64,000 nucleotides of DNA, from assembly GCF_005930355.1 (NCBI RefSeq), contig NZ_VDBO01000001.1:1461339-1525338 (forward strand). The letters run 5' to 3'. The notes beneath the pieces are model-generated. The model was not told the origin of the DNA. It worked only from the letters and a program-made list of their open reading frames with translations, and searched no databases. The DNA is from Paenibacillus sinopodophylli. GTDB lineage: Bacteria; Bacillota; Bacilli; Paenibacillales; Paenibacillaceae. Position numbers and translations under genes: made by a program. Below, piece after piece: positions 54,596 through 63,166 of this stretch (the stretch's first letter is position 1; each line of letters begins with the position of its first letter).

Positions 54596-56560
54596 ATGAA
54601 CTGGGTTGACCACAGCCTGCTCTGGAATGAGGCATTTGTCAAAATAATAGACATCCGTTATACCAATTTAACGCATTCTGAACCATTTTTGAGCTACAAT
54701 CTGCCGACCAGCGGGTTCTTGTTTTCTGAACGGGGTGGTGCTTGTATTCTGCTCAATGAGGTCGAATACGAACTGAAGCCAATGCATCTGCTGCATGCCG
54801 GTAAAGGCATGCGCATGAACATACAAGTTACAGAGCAAAGCTTTGACTTTTATCTGATTTTGTATAAAGCCAAACTCGCTAACCCTTCTAATCGGAGGCT
54901 CGATCAGTTAATGATTCGTTGCAATCCGTTTAGGCTTACCTATTGCATAAATCCAAAGGCTTCGCTGAATACGTACACGACGATTCAACTGATGCATAAA
55001 CATTGGGGGCAGCCGAATGCAAGCGGTCAGCTTCAAGTTAAAGGATTATTCTATATGTTCATTAATGAGCTACTAAGTGAGCTTGAAGAGAATAAACCTA
55101 TCGTATCAACGCCAAATCCCGTTATACAAACGATCCGTTACTTGAATGAGCATTACAAAGAAGCAATTACAGTTCAAGAAATGGCTGACAGATGGAACAT
55201 CAACGTAAGAAGCTTTACAAGACTATTTCGTACACAAATCGGAAAAAGCCCTCTCGATTATTTAATTCAGCTGCGAATGGATCAAGCCCAGGAACTGCTT
55301 CTACGGACAGAAGCCTCTTTGCCTGATATTGCAGCAGCAGTTGGTTATTCTGATGAATATTATTTTGGGCGCATGTTCAAAAAACATAAAGGTATCTCTC
55401 CGATTGCTTACCGAAATCAAAAGCAGCAGCAAGACGAATGGTCTTATCCTCCATTTCTGCTGTCCGATTTGTCCATTGCTACAGGTGATAATCACCGCTA
55501 TATTGGTAATGATAATTATTATCATCATAGTAGAGAGGACGTTTTATCCATGCACAGTAGTACAAAACCATCTCTGGCAGCCATCATGCTGCTATGCTTG
55601 ACCGTCATTCTAACTGCGTGCCAGACTGACGCAAATACGAATGGAAATATGATCGGAGGCACATCGCCTTCTCCCACGATTACAACAAATACGGCGAGCG
55701 GCGCTACACGAGTCGTGTCTACAATGAAAGGCGATATTACGATTCCGGCAGATCCTAAACGAATAGTTGGTATGCCAATCGAATTCAGAGAGCTGTTGTT
55801 CGCTATGAACATTACTCCGGTTGCCTCATTTAACGAGCACACGGAATTCCCTACTTATCTGGGAGATAGCTTTAAGGATGTTATCAAGCTTGGCGGAGGA
55901 ATAGAGCTGCCTTTCGAAAAAATATTAACGACGGAACCTGATTTGATTATTGGATCAGATTGGATGATTGAGAAAGGCTATGAGTCACTGACCAAAATAG
56001 CACCAACGATTATGTTGCCGGATCAGAACTGGCGCTTAACGTTGAATGAATTAGGAAGAGTGCTGGACAAGCAGGAAGCAGCTGAACAAGCCATCGCCAA
56101 CTACGACTCAGCAGCAGCGGCTGCCAAAGAAAAGATTCAAACCATTGTGGGAGACCATACATTTATGATGATGATGGTTCGTGAAAAACAATTCTCCATC
56201 GTCGGAGAAACAAGCCCTCGTGGCGAAATTCTACATCATGAGCTTGGTTTGAAGCCTGTAGCAGCCTATCCGCAAGGAGAAGCCTATCTCGAAATTTCGC
56301 TCGAAAAAATTCCGGAATATAATCCTGACTATTTGCTACTTCAACTATTCGATGAAAGCGATGAAACGAGAGCTACCTACGAAAACCTGCTAAACAGCAA
56401 TTTGTATAAAAACATGACGGCAGTCAAAAATAATCAAGTCTTTATTATTGGCGAAGAAAACGGCGGCAGAGAATGGCATCTATTCGGTTTTTCACCGCTA
56501 GCCAATCAATATGGCATTCGAGAAATTGTAAAAGCATTTGAGGACAACAAGTCCTCTTAA
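54596..56560 (+). CDS. AraC regulator fused to lipoprotein-type siderophore-binding domain, copy 2
   Basis: The ATG at 54596 follows AAGGTGA. The 654 residues have the same three-part layout as the gene at 29436. There is a sensory N-terminus (MNWVDHSLLWNEAF; LLHAGKGMRMNIQVTEQ), an AraC DNA-binding domain (ITVQEMADRWNINVRSFTRLF; LPDIAAAVGYSDEYYFGRMFKK), a linker, then a lipoprotein signal (LAAIMLLCLTVILTAC, Cys 342) and a FecB-type binding domain (RIVGMPIEFRELLFAMNITP, EKILTTEPDLIIG). Copy 2 is clearly a paralogue, with substitutions throughout and an unbroken frame, so both are under selection. Codon 319 (ATG at 55550) could start a 336-residue lipoprotein. No permease or ATPase gene is adjacent; an IS3 relic follows. 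Confidence 0.85.
   Translation: MNWVDHSLLWNEAFVKIIDIRYTNLTHSEPFLSYNLPTSGFLFSERGGACILLNEVEYELKPMHLLHAGKGMRMNIQVTEQSFDFYLILYKAKLANPSNRRLDQLMIRCNPFRLTYCINPKASLNTYTTIQLMHKHWGQPNASGQLQVKGLFYMFINELLSELEENKPIVSTPNPVIQTIRYLNEHYKEAITVQEMADRWNINVRSFTRLFRTQIGKSPLDYLIQLRMDQAQELLLRTEASLPDIAAAVGYSDEYYFGRMFKKHKGISPIAYRNQKQQQDEWSYPPFLLSDLSIATGDNHRYIGNDNYYHHSREDVLSMHSSTKPSLAAIMLLCLTVILTACQTDANTNGNMIGGTSPSPTITTNTASGATRVVSTMKGDITIPADPKRIVGMPIEFRELLFAMNITPVASFNEHTEFPTYLGDSFKDVIKLGGGIELPFEKILTTEPDLIIGSDWMIEKGYESLTKIAPTIMLPDQNWRLTLNELGRVLDKQEAAEQAIANYDSAAAAAKEKIQTIVGDHTFMMMMVREKQFSIVGETSPRGEILHHELGLKPVAAYPQGEAYLEISLEKIPEYNPDYLLLQLFDESDETRATYENLLNSNLYKNMTAVKNNQVFIIGEENGGREWHLFGFSPLANQYGIREIVKAFEDNKSS
55476..55552 (+). 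promoter_or_regulatory. Internal promoter, Fur box and start codon inside AraC-binding-protein gene 2
   Basis: ATGATAATTATTATCAT (55509-55525) is identical to the palindrome in copy 1. TTGCTA (55476), 17 bases, TATATT (55499-55504) lie in front; GAGAGGA and ATG 55550 lie behind. A second palindrome, GGTGAT-A-ATCACC (55484-55496), is unique to this copy. The amino acids encoded at the box (NDNYYH) are the same in both copies. Confidence 0.6.
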
Positions 56561-56618
56561 AGCGGCGATATAGTAAATATTGAAGCATCTCAAAAAAGCG
56601 ACCACTCCACTGAAAAAT

Positions 56619-57258
56619 TGATATACTCCCATAATTGTAGACAGTAGAAAAAACAAAACTTCTACTGCTACCAAGATGGGAGTTGTTTTTCATGTCGAAA
56701 AGGAGTCCAATTTCATTAGATGTAAAACGAAACGTTGTAAAAAGATGCCTGAGACATGATTCAAAACCTCATTATGAAGTGAAACAACTGGGGATTGACA
56801 CAGAAACAGTCAAAGATTGCATAAGGAAATATGAAGCAGCGGGTTTTGAAGGATTAAAGGAATCCAGGGTCTGGGAATTATACGCGAAAGCTCAGACAAG
56901 CTGCGATTAGAGCTGTTCTATCCGGAACGTATTCCATACGAGGGGCAACCAAACAGTACCTAATTTCAAGTAAAGAGGTTTCCAGTTCACCTCGCATGAA
57001 TACAATCGTTTGAAGATGACATACGCTTTTACTACGAGTATGTCTCGTGTGAGTCGATGCCTACGACGAAGTTCTTGAAGATGTACGGAATTATATCCGA
57101 TACTACAAATACTACCGATATACGGAACGACTTAACGGCTTGTCTCCCCATGAGTATCGCCGAATTGCTTTATGAAAATAATCCCCAGTTCTTTGTACTT
57201 GAACTGAAGGATAGACCAAACCGTTTTTTTCACTGTCCACTTGACAGGGAGCAGTTCA
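56619..57258 (+). mobile_element. IS3-family relic with internal deletion
   Basis: Ends TGATATACTCCC (left) and the complement of TGAACTGCTCCC (right, ending 57258) are imperfect inverted repeats that continue with GACAGT-GAAAAAAC. Only 640 bp remain of an element normally near 1.3-1.4 kb. It has the start of orfA and the end of orfB. Confidence 0.7.
56692..57175 (+). pseudogene. IS3 transposase remnants (orfA start, orfB end)
   Basis: OrfA begins at 56692 (MSKRSPISLDVKRNVVKRCL) with a helix-turn-helix (HYEVKQLGIDTETVKDCIRKYEAAGFEGL) and fails after about 70 codons. The orfB end is recognisable near 57080-57175: EDVRNYIRYYKYYRYTERLN followed by GLSPHEYRRIAL and a stop. The DDE core between them is deleted. 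Confidence 0.7.
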
Positions 57259-57377
57259 AAACAAAGGTGAACAGTCGCTTTTAAAATTTATTGTTTGATG
57301 AAACCTACAAATCAAGTCACGTGAAACTCCTGTTCATCTGTCCTGATTAACCTTTGCACTTTTCCACTCGTAATGCG

Positions 57378-58355
57378 TTAATTAAATATACTTATAATCT
57401 CCTTGCCATACTTCCCCACTTTCACCTTCCCAAATCCCTTTACTTCTAGCAGTTCTTCTTCTGTCATGGGATATTTAGCTATAATATCTTCCATTTCAAT
57501 ATTATTAAAAATCAAATATGCTTTTACTTTTTCTTCCCTAGAGGTCTTTAACCTGAACGCTGTCAGTTGTTCGCGAAGCAATACTTCATCTTTTCTTTGC
57601 ATGTTTACTTCCGAAAGCTGATACTTACCAATAAAATTCATTTCAATTGGAGTATTTAGCTTTACAAGTAAATTAGCAATAGCGTGCATTTCTTTCTCTG
57701 CAAGATCGTATTCATTCGTTTTATCATTTTGATATCTATCTAAAGTTGATTTTATCTGATCATATTTAATAAGAGATTTTTCTATATCTGCCGGACATTT
57801 GTATTTCTTAATTATGGTTTTAGGGTTTGCCATCACAATAAGTGAGATAATCGGCATGTTATTTATATTCAATTCCTTAGAGAGAACAAGTTTCAAAATA
57901 TCTACATGTCTTGCATTCTGAGTGACAGGACTGTATATGCCTTCTTTATATTCCTTTCCATATCGGTTCTTGATAGTTCTAATAAAGTTACCGTCAGCGT
58001 CTATTGAGATATTGCCACTTAATTTCTTGGTTTCTAGAATACATATAAACTTATTTGAAATAATCACAAAATCAAGTTGTGCAACATAATCACCATATTC
58101 CAATCTAACATCATGAAGACAAAGCACAGGTAAAAACGAGTGTTTTAATTCGAAATAAACATTGTTTTCACCATCAAGCCCATATGCAAGCAGCCTAATA
58201 TCCTTTTCAATATTATCCTTCTTTTCAGCATCCTCAACATTAGCAAGCAATTCTGTGAGAGCAGAAAGGTGATGATTTTCCTTTGAGAAATCCTTAATAA
58301 ATGTAGGACTTTGTATGGTTCGCTTTTGACCAAATAGCAAATTAAATATCGACAT
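57378..58355 (-). CDS. NERD-domain protein with C-terminal HRDC domain
   Basis: AAGGAG precedes the ATG. Of 325 residues, about 30-165 form a NERD (nuclease-related) domain: LRLAYGLDGENNVYFELKHS-like start, VAQLDFVIISNKFICILETKKLSGNI with the catalytic-type D and E-x-K. The last 80 residues are an HRDC domain (LRLKTSREEKVKAYLIFNN; YPMTEEELLEVKGFGKVKVGKYG), a nucleic-acid-binding module of RecQ helicases. NERD-HRDC proteins are found in Firmicutes and are thought to act in DNA processing; proof is lacking. It stands just outside the IS3 relic. Confidence 0.82.
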   Translation of the reverse strand: MSIFNLLFGQKRTIQSPTFIKDFSKENHHLSALTELLANVEDAEKKDNIEKDIRLLAYGLDGENNVYFELKHSFLPVLCLHDVRLEYGDYVAQLDFVIISNKFICILETKKLSGNISIDADGNFIRTIKNRYGKEYKEGIYSPVTQNARHVDILKLVLSKELNINNMPIISLIVMANPKTIIKKYKCPADIEKSLIKYDQIKSTLDRYQNDKTNEYDLAEKEMHAIANLLVKLNTPIEMNFIGKYQLSEVNMQRKDEVLLREQLTAFRLKTSREEKVKAYLIFNNIEMEDIIAKYPMTEEELLEVKGFGKVKVGKYGKEIISIFN

Positions 58356-58494
58356 TTATGATTCTCCTTGAGTGTGTAATATGTAAAAGAATAGATCATT
58401 AGTAGGGTTTTTAGACTTTATTGATAGTAAGATTATACCATATGAGAGATTGAATTGGTCTTACAGATTCCAGAAGTCGCCTGAATGATGTCGA

Positions 58495-58989
58495 TTACGT
58501 TTTCTTACGCTTATAAATAACCATCCATAAAACCGCACCTGCAACGACAAAGGTGAAAAGTAAAAACGGTGTATACCTCATTTTCGAACTAGGATCGAAT
58601 AAACGATCTAAAGCTTGAATATCCTCGCCTGCATCAGCAATCAATTTATTTCCGCTGCAGATCGAAGTAGACTCAACGCCTTTAGAAGTCGATGTATACA
58701 CTAAATAATCATTTCCTTCTTCAAATTCCGTCCCGCACATACCGAAAATTCCGCTAAAAACATAGCCTTCAGCCGGATCTCCCTTCCAGACCTTATCGAT
58801 GCGGAACTGATTTTCCCCTTGCGTATCCTTACTCACTAAGGTTCCCTTGAATATCGTACTAGCGATATCCACTTTCTCCTCTATCGATAACTCCATACAG
58901 CTGCAAGCAAAAACCTTAGTAGGGAATAGATAGCCGCTGTTAACCATCATTGTAAAAAGTAATGTAAGAAGAACCATTTTGCGCATCAT
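58495..58989 (-). CDS. Exported protein with TIMP-like Cys-rich start and C-terminal anchor
   Basis: GGAGGG lies seven bases before the ATG. The 164-residue protein has a signal peptide (MRKMVLLTLLFTMMVNSGYL, cut before ACSC), a CSCM start followed by ASTIFKGTLVSK ... FRIDKVWKGD, CGTEFEEGNDYLVYT and STSICSGNK. This Cys pattern and beta-strand order recall the tissue-inhibitor-of-metalloproteinase/netrin-like fold of small Bacillales proteins. A C-terminal membrane helix (FLLFTFVVAGAVLWMVIY) and basic tail anchor it. Function unknown. Confidence 0.7.
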   Translation of the reverse strand: MMRKMVLLTLLFTMMVNSGYLFPTKVFACSCMELSIEEKVDIASTIFKGTLVSKDTQGENQFRIDKVWKGDPAEGYVFSGIFGMCGTEFEEGNDYLVYTSTSKGVESTSICSGNKLIADAGEDIQALDRLFDPSSKMRYTPFLLFTFVVAGAVLWMVIYKRKKT

Positions 58990-59388
58990 ACGAATCCCTC
59001 CACATGCTAGCTTATCCAGTCAGATTCATTGAGTACCCGCTGCTGTCCCAGTCATTCACCTTCATCCATTGTACATGTAATTATACCATGATATGGAACA
59101 TCCGAAGAAATGCAGGCAGAGTATCGACGTCCCGCGCATGCACAGATAAGCCTTACGCTTCCTCATGTTAATCAAATATTGCCTCATGGATGACGCGGGA
59201 TCTTTCAACTTAACTCTGCCATGTATTCGAAAGATCATCGGAACTTGAATCTATTGTTCATTCTACTATTTCCGAACGTCAGCGTGTAACGGCTATTGTC
59301 GTCCTCTGGAGGGACGGAGCATTCCATTCCTAGAAATAGAGAGAATGTGTATCCTAACAATAGGTTTTCCTATATTTGAAGTAGAAAT
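58990..59388. other. Non-coding stretch of about 400 bases
   Basis: I find no convincing gene, ribosome-binding site or RNA fold on either strand. It must contain the promoter of the gene at 58495. It ends at the hairpin of the following gene. Confidence 0.4.
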
Positions 59389-59418
59389 AAGCCTCAACCG
59401 TTAAACCGGCTGAGACTT
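59389..59418 (-). terminator. Hairpin after small gene at 59434
   Basis: Arms AAGCCTCAACCG and CGGCTGAGACTT pair with two mismatches around TTAAAC; the minus strand continues TATTTC. Moderate terminator 15 bases after the stop. Confidence 0.55.
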
Positions 59419-59433
59419 GTTCCTTGCACCATT

Positions 59434-59658
59434 CTATGTAGACTCCTCAAACAGATTAATACGTTCATCTGCCACTGGTGCATAGCTGTGCGACCGGCTA
59501 AGCTTCACAACGCGCCGGCTAGGACGACGAATAACCACAGAAGTATCATCCCAAGCGACGACGATGCCGTGTACATCATTCGCTTCTATCGCATCTCTAA
59601 CCACTCTGATCGTTTCACCGCTGACTCGAAATTTATCCAGCTGCTCCTCGCTTATCAT
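59434..59658 (-). CDS. Small hypothetical protein, 74 residues
   Basis: The ATG at 59658 follows GGAGG; the frame is open upstream to 59748 but that part contains the previous gene's terminator, so the longer version is wrong. The product MISEEQLDKFRVSGETIRVV ... SYAPVADERINLFEEST has a short beta-rich core (DVHGIVVAWDDTSVVIRRPSRRVVKLSR) resembling RNA-binding SH3-like strands. Family not recognised; related small proteins occur in Paenibacillus. Confidence 0.6.
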   Translation of the reverse strand: MISEEQLDKFRVSGETIRVVRDAIEANDVHGIVVAWDDTSVVIRRPSRRVVKLSRSHSYAPVADERINLFEEST

Positions 59659-59701
59659 GCCTATTCCTCCTTCCATACAATTCGCGTCTTCCCATCTAAT
59701 G

Positions 59702-59739
59702 AAAAACCCCAATGTATGCTTACGCATACCATTGAGGTT
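59702..59739 (-). terminator. Terminator of gene at 59789
   Basis: Arms AACCCCAATG-TATGC and GCATACCATTGAGGTT pair with one bulge around TTAC; five T follow on the minus strand. Confidence 0.8.
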
Positions 59740-59788
59740 ATCTTTCACCTATAAACGGAACGTTCCGTTCACCGAAACCGCATGTCGT

Positions 59789-60109
59789 CTAACCGGCATG
59801 CTCTTTGGCATCATTGGTCTCGTACCATTCATCAAGCACTCGCGATGACATTACGCGTTTGCCAATATATTCGCTCTGACGGTCAGTAAACTGTTCCCGC
59901 CATTCAATAGACAACTCGTCGCATAGCTTCACGATCGTTAATAGCTCCGACCATGCCACATAGCGCTTGTACCAGAAAAACTGCGGATGCTCAATCATAT
60001 AAGGATACAAATCATCAAATTCCGTATGTTTACAATCTAGTGCACGCTCAAAGTGGACTTTAGCGCCACTTAACTTCGTATACATAAACTCTGCAGACAT
60101 TTCCCCCAT
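59789..60109 (-). CDS. Hypothetical cytoplasmic protein, 106 residues
   Basis: AGGGGAGG precedes the ATG. The acidic helical protein (MGEMSAEFMYTKLSGAKVHF; FDDLYPYMIEHPQFFWYKRYVAWSELL in two parts) has a high Tyr/Trp content and no membrane segment. It ends ETNDAKEHAG. No family is recognised. It lies 82 bases after the second xpt gene on the same strand. Confidence 0.6.
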   Translation of the reverse strand: MGEMSAEFMYTKLSGAKVHFERALDCKHTEFDDLYPYMIEHPQFFWYKRYVAWSELLTIVKLCDELSIEWREQFTDRQSEYIGKRVMSSRVLDEWYETNDAKEHAG

Positions 60110-60191
60110 AACTTGTGCCTCCCCTCAATCACTTCTGTATCATTATAAGCGATAATGCCGGATGGGAAAAGAGCATTTGTACTGGAACATT

Positions 60192-60761
60192 CTACTCAAA
60201 TTGAATTTCACCGTTATCAAGCGATGAAATGCGGACGAGCGGCTCCACACGAATTCCCTGCTCTCTAAGTGTTCTGCCTCCAGCTTGGAATGACTTCTCA
60301 ACTACGACGCCAAGACCGATTAATGCAGCGCCTGAGCGCTGAATAATTTTGATTAATCCACGAGCAGCATCGCCGTTTGCGATAATGTCATCAATAAATA
60401 ATACCCGATCATCAGCCGTTAGAAACTGCTTGGATACCATAATATCAGTAACCATCCCTTTCGTGAAGGAAGGTACGCGCTCTAGATAAGCATCCGGGTC
60501 AGCGATCAACGTTTTCTTCCGACGAGCAAATACGAGCGGCACGCCTAGCGTAAATGCTGTTGCATACGCTGCTGGAATGCCTGAGGATTCCACGGTGATG
60601 ACCTTTGTGATCGTTTCCTCCGCGAAGCGTCTTGCAAATTCTTGTCCCATTTCCATTGTCAATTTAGGGTCGACCTGGTGGTTGATCAAAGCATCCATCC
60701 GCAGTACATTACTCGATAATACGGATGATTCTGCTAATATGCGTTTTTTTAAACTCTCCAT
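60192..60761 (-). CDS. xpt: Xanthine phosphoribosyltransferase, second copy
   Basis: GGAGG is eight bases before the ATG. The 189-residue protein has the Xpt landmarks MDALINHQVDPKL, ITVESSGIPAAYA, LVFARRKKTL and VLFIDDIIANGDAARGLIKI (PRPP loop). It is paralogous to the enzyme at 28563-29138 (similar motifs, many substitutions). It salvages xanthine to XMP. No purine riboswitch is recognisable in the 280 bases before it, which contain only a short CCTAA/TTAGG hairpin. Two xpt-like genes may differ in substrate preference. Confidence 0.9.
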   Translation of the reverse strand: MESLKKRILAESSVLSSNVLRMDALINHQVDPKLTMEMGQEFARRFAEETITKVITVESSGIPAAYATAFTLGVPLVFARRKKTLIADPDAYLERVPSFTKGMVTDIMVSKQFLTADDRVLFIDDIIANGDAARGLIKIIQRSGAALIGLGVVVEKSFQAGGRTLREQGIRVEPLVRISSLDNGEIQFE

Positions 60762-61048
60762 CTTTCATTACCTCCACCAAAATCCTTTTTGATAACGTAC
60801 CATAGGTCAGGCAAGAAGCGCAACCTAACATTAGGCTTATACATAAATGCCGATTGAACGGGAGTATTTCACAGGAATAACTTCAAATCCTCGGTAAAAA
60901 AGAGCAACTTTTTCCACCTGAATGACGTCTAATATAGTAACGACTTTTTAATGTGATCTCTCTTCAAGCAAATTGTCCTTACAAAATCCACTTATAATAA
61001 AGCATACAAATACCGATTATCATGTTATGCAGGAAAGGAGCTCATACT

Positions 61049-61753
61049 TTGAACTTTAATCTCAGAAATTCGACAAATGCTGCGTTACTTGCACCAGCCA
61101 CCGCACTTATTATCGTACTAGCCGGCTGCCAGAATGCAGCGCCTCCAGAACCTACTGCAACGGAAACGAGCATGATATCTATTCATAGTGAACAGAATGA
61201 CTCGCCTCAGAAAACTTATTCAGAGGCTGCAGACAATGAGCCAAACACAGATGAGCCCAAGCTGAGTGCCGTAGATACAAGCACTGATTCAAGCGCTGAA
61301 ACCTCAACCGTTCGTCCTGAGAAAGATAGCAAAGCTTCAGTGAAAACCGAAAGCGAGGATGCAGAATGGCAGGCCGATAAACCACTGCTTAAAGGCATTG
61401 CGATTGGGACTCATGATTCTACAGTTACGAAGCTGTTCGGCAATCCAGTAGACAGCTACAAGCTGGACGAGGAAAGCGAGCCGATCACCGTCCTTGAATA
61501 TGAAGGTTTTGCAATCGGCATCAACCCGTATCAATCGGTTCAATTCATTGAAGTGTTTGGCACAAGCATTGCAGCAGGGCTTAGTGGTTTGCAGATTGGC
61601 GACAATCCAGAGAGAGCGCTGCGTGCACTTGGCAAACCGAGTAAACAAACCGCCTATCTACTTACATACGAAGCCAAGAACTCGCTTCTCAAGCTAGATA
61701 TCGATCCTGTTCATAATGAGATTGTATCCATTAAGCTGCTCGCCCTTAGCTAA
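61049..61753 (+). CDS. Lipoprotein with repeated DUF4309-like strands
   Basis: The TTG at 61049 is eight bases after AAAGGAG; the upstream ATG at 61022 overlaps this site. The 234-residue protein has a lipoprotein signal (ALLAPATALIIVLAGC), a long acidic and Ser/Thr-rich disordered spacer (about 30-105) and a C-terminal domain with two similar halves: LLKGIAIGTHDSTVTKLFGN and LSGLQIGDNPERALRALGKP, as in DUF4309-type small exported proteins. It sits on the outer face of the membrane. Function unknown. Confidence 0.72.
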   Translation: MNFNLRNSTNAALLAPATALIIVLAGCQNAAPPEPTATETSMISIHSEQNDSPQKTYSEAADNEPNTDEPKLSAVDTSTDSSAETSTVRPEKDSKASVKTESEDAEWQADKPLLKGIAIGTHDSTVTKLFGNPVDSYKLDEESEPITVLEYEGFAIGINPYQSVQFIEVFGTSIAAGLSGLQIGDNPERALRALGKPSKQTAYLLTYEAKNSLLKLDIDPVHNEIVSIKLLALS

Positions 61754-61758
61754 CCTGC

Positions 61759-63051
61759 TTATTCTGTCCAATCAAGCAGCCACAGCCCAAATAAAGCGAG
61801 CAGCAATATTGGCAAAGTAAGGATTAATCCGTATTTCATATACTCACGCCAGCTGATTCTTATACCGCCCTGTGCGACAAGCTGCATCCACAGCAAGGTA
61901 GCTAATGACCCGAGAGGCGTAAGTTTTGCACCAATTGAAGTACCGAGCAAGCTCGCGTAAGGCAAATAACCTGGGCCATTCACCTGCTCGATAGCCAGAG
62001 ATGAGATCAATACAGCCGGCAAATTGTTAATGGCTGCTGCAAGCAGCGCAAATAATATTCCTGATCCAAATATGCCGACCATCTCGTTTTTTTCCGCTGC
62101 ACGCTCAATAACCTCCGGAAACCACGCTGTTGCTCCATGTACATGAAGACTATAGACGATCAAATTCATCGATAATGCGAATACAATGATTAACCAAGGT
62201 GCACGCAATACTGTTTCTTTGAAAGGTGCGCGGCCTGCTAATGCAGAGGCTATCCATTGGATCGCCGCGCAGCCAAGGGCAATCGCTGCAACAGGAATGC
62301 CAATCCTCTCCGAGCCAAGATATCCGATTATCATAAGCAGGATGTTGAGCCAAGACAACCAGAACAATCGCTTGTCAGCTATAGCTGTTGACGGATCAGG
62401 AAATAGATTCGGCGCCAGCCTTTTTGACGTTTCCTTCCTAATCGGCTCCCAGAAATAAATAACTGATACAAGGACTGTGGCCGCAATTGCGATTAATCCT
62501 GGCAGCAGCATGCGGGAAGCATACTCGCTAAAGGATATATCGAAGAAATCAGCAGTTAAAATGTTCGTTAGATTGCTCATCATTAGCGGTGCGCTCGCTG
62601 TATCAGCCATGAAGCCTACCCCGACTAGAAACGTCAGTCTTTCGCTACGAGACAGCTTCAGCAATGCGGTTACTTCAAGTACAATAGGCACCATAATGAG
62701 AACAGTCCCGTCATTATTGAAAAACACGGTAATGAGTGCCGCCATCAAGGACAAGCTGATGAAAAGCGACAGCTGTCGATGATGAAATCGGTGGACGATA
62801 TGCAGGGCTGCCCACCGAAAAAAACCATTATAATCAAGCAATGACGTAAACAGCATAATGCCAATCAGCGAAAACGTTGCATTCCATACAAAGCCCCAAA
62901 TGTAGGCGGCATCCTCTGGCTTCAACAGCTGGGCAGCGAAGAGGAGCGCAGCTCCTGCAAGTGCGATAAAAGCCTCATTGATTCCCTTAGGCTTTATTAA
63001 TATGAATGTTAATGCTGCAATAAATACAATAATCGTGATTAACAAAGACAT
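61759..63051 (-). CDS. ArsB/NhaD-superfamily ion transporter
   Basis: GGGAG lies seven bases before the ATG. The 430-residue protein has about eleven hydrophobic segments and the ion-transporter motifs TVFFNNDGTVLIMVPIV, GFMADTASAPLMMSNLTNI and the later AAINNLPAVLISSLA and TSIGAKLTPLGSLATLLW, which place it in the ArsB/CitM superfamily; the pattern is closest to arsenite-efflux ArsB. No arsR or arsC is nearby, so arsenite as substrate is likely but not certain. Confidence 0.85.
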   Translation of the reverse strand: MSLLITIIVFIAALTFILIKPKGINEAFIALAGAALLFAAQLLKPEDAAYIWGFVWNATFSLIGIMLFTSLLDYNGFFRWAALHIVHRFHHRQLSLFISLSLMAALITVFFNNDGTVLIMVPIVLEVTALLKLSRSERLTFLVGVGFMADTASAPLMMSNLTNILTADFFDISFSEYASRMLLPGLIAIAATVLVSVIYFWEPIRKETSKRLAPNLFPDPSTAIADKRLFWLSWLNILLMIIGYLGSERIGIPVAAIALGCAAIQWIASALAGRAPFKETVLRAPWLIIVFALSMNLIVYSLHVHGATAWFPEVIERAAEKNEMVGIFGSGILFALLAAAINNLPAVLISSLAIEQVNGPGYLPYASLLGTSIGAKLTPLGSLATLLWMQLVAQGGIRISWREYMKYGLILTLPILLLALFGLWLLDWTE

Positions 63052-63166
63052 GATCGTGCTCCCAACTGCAAGCCTTGCAGCGTAAAATTTTGAAATAAGT
63101 CATGCCTGTCCCTCGCCTTACATACCTTCTTAATAGAAGAGGTCATCGAACGGAGGACGGTAGACG

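Noticed and set aside
60762-61021. Purine riboswitch before the second xpt gene
   Set aside because: The conserved loop sequences of the aptamer are not present; only a short CCTAA/TTAGG hairpin is seen.
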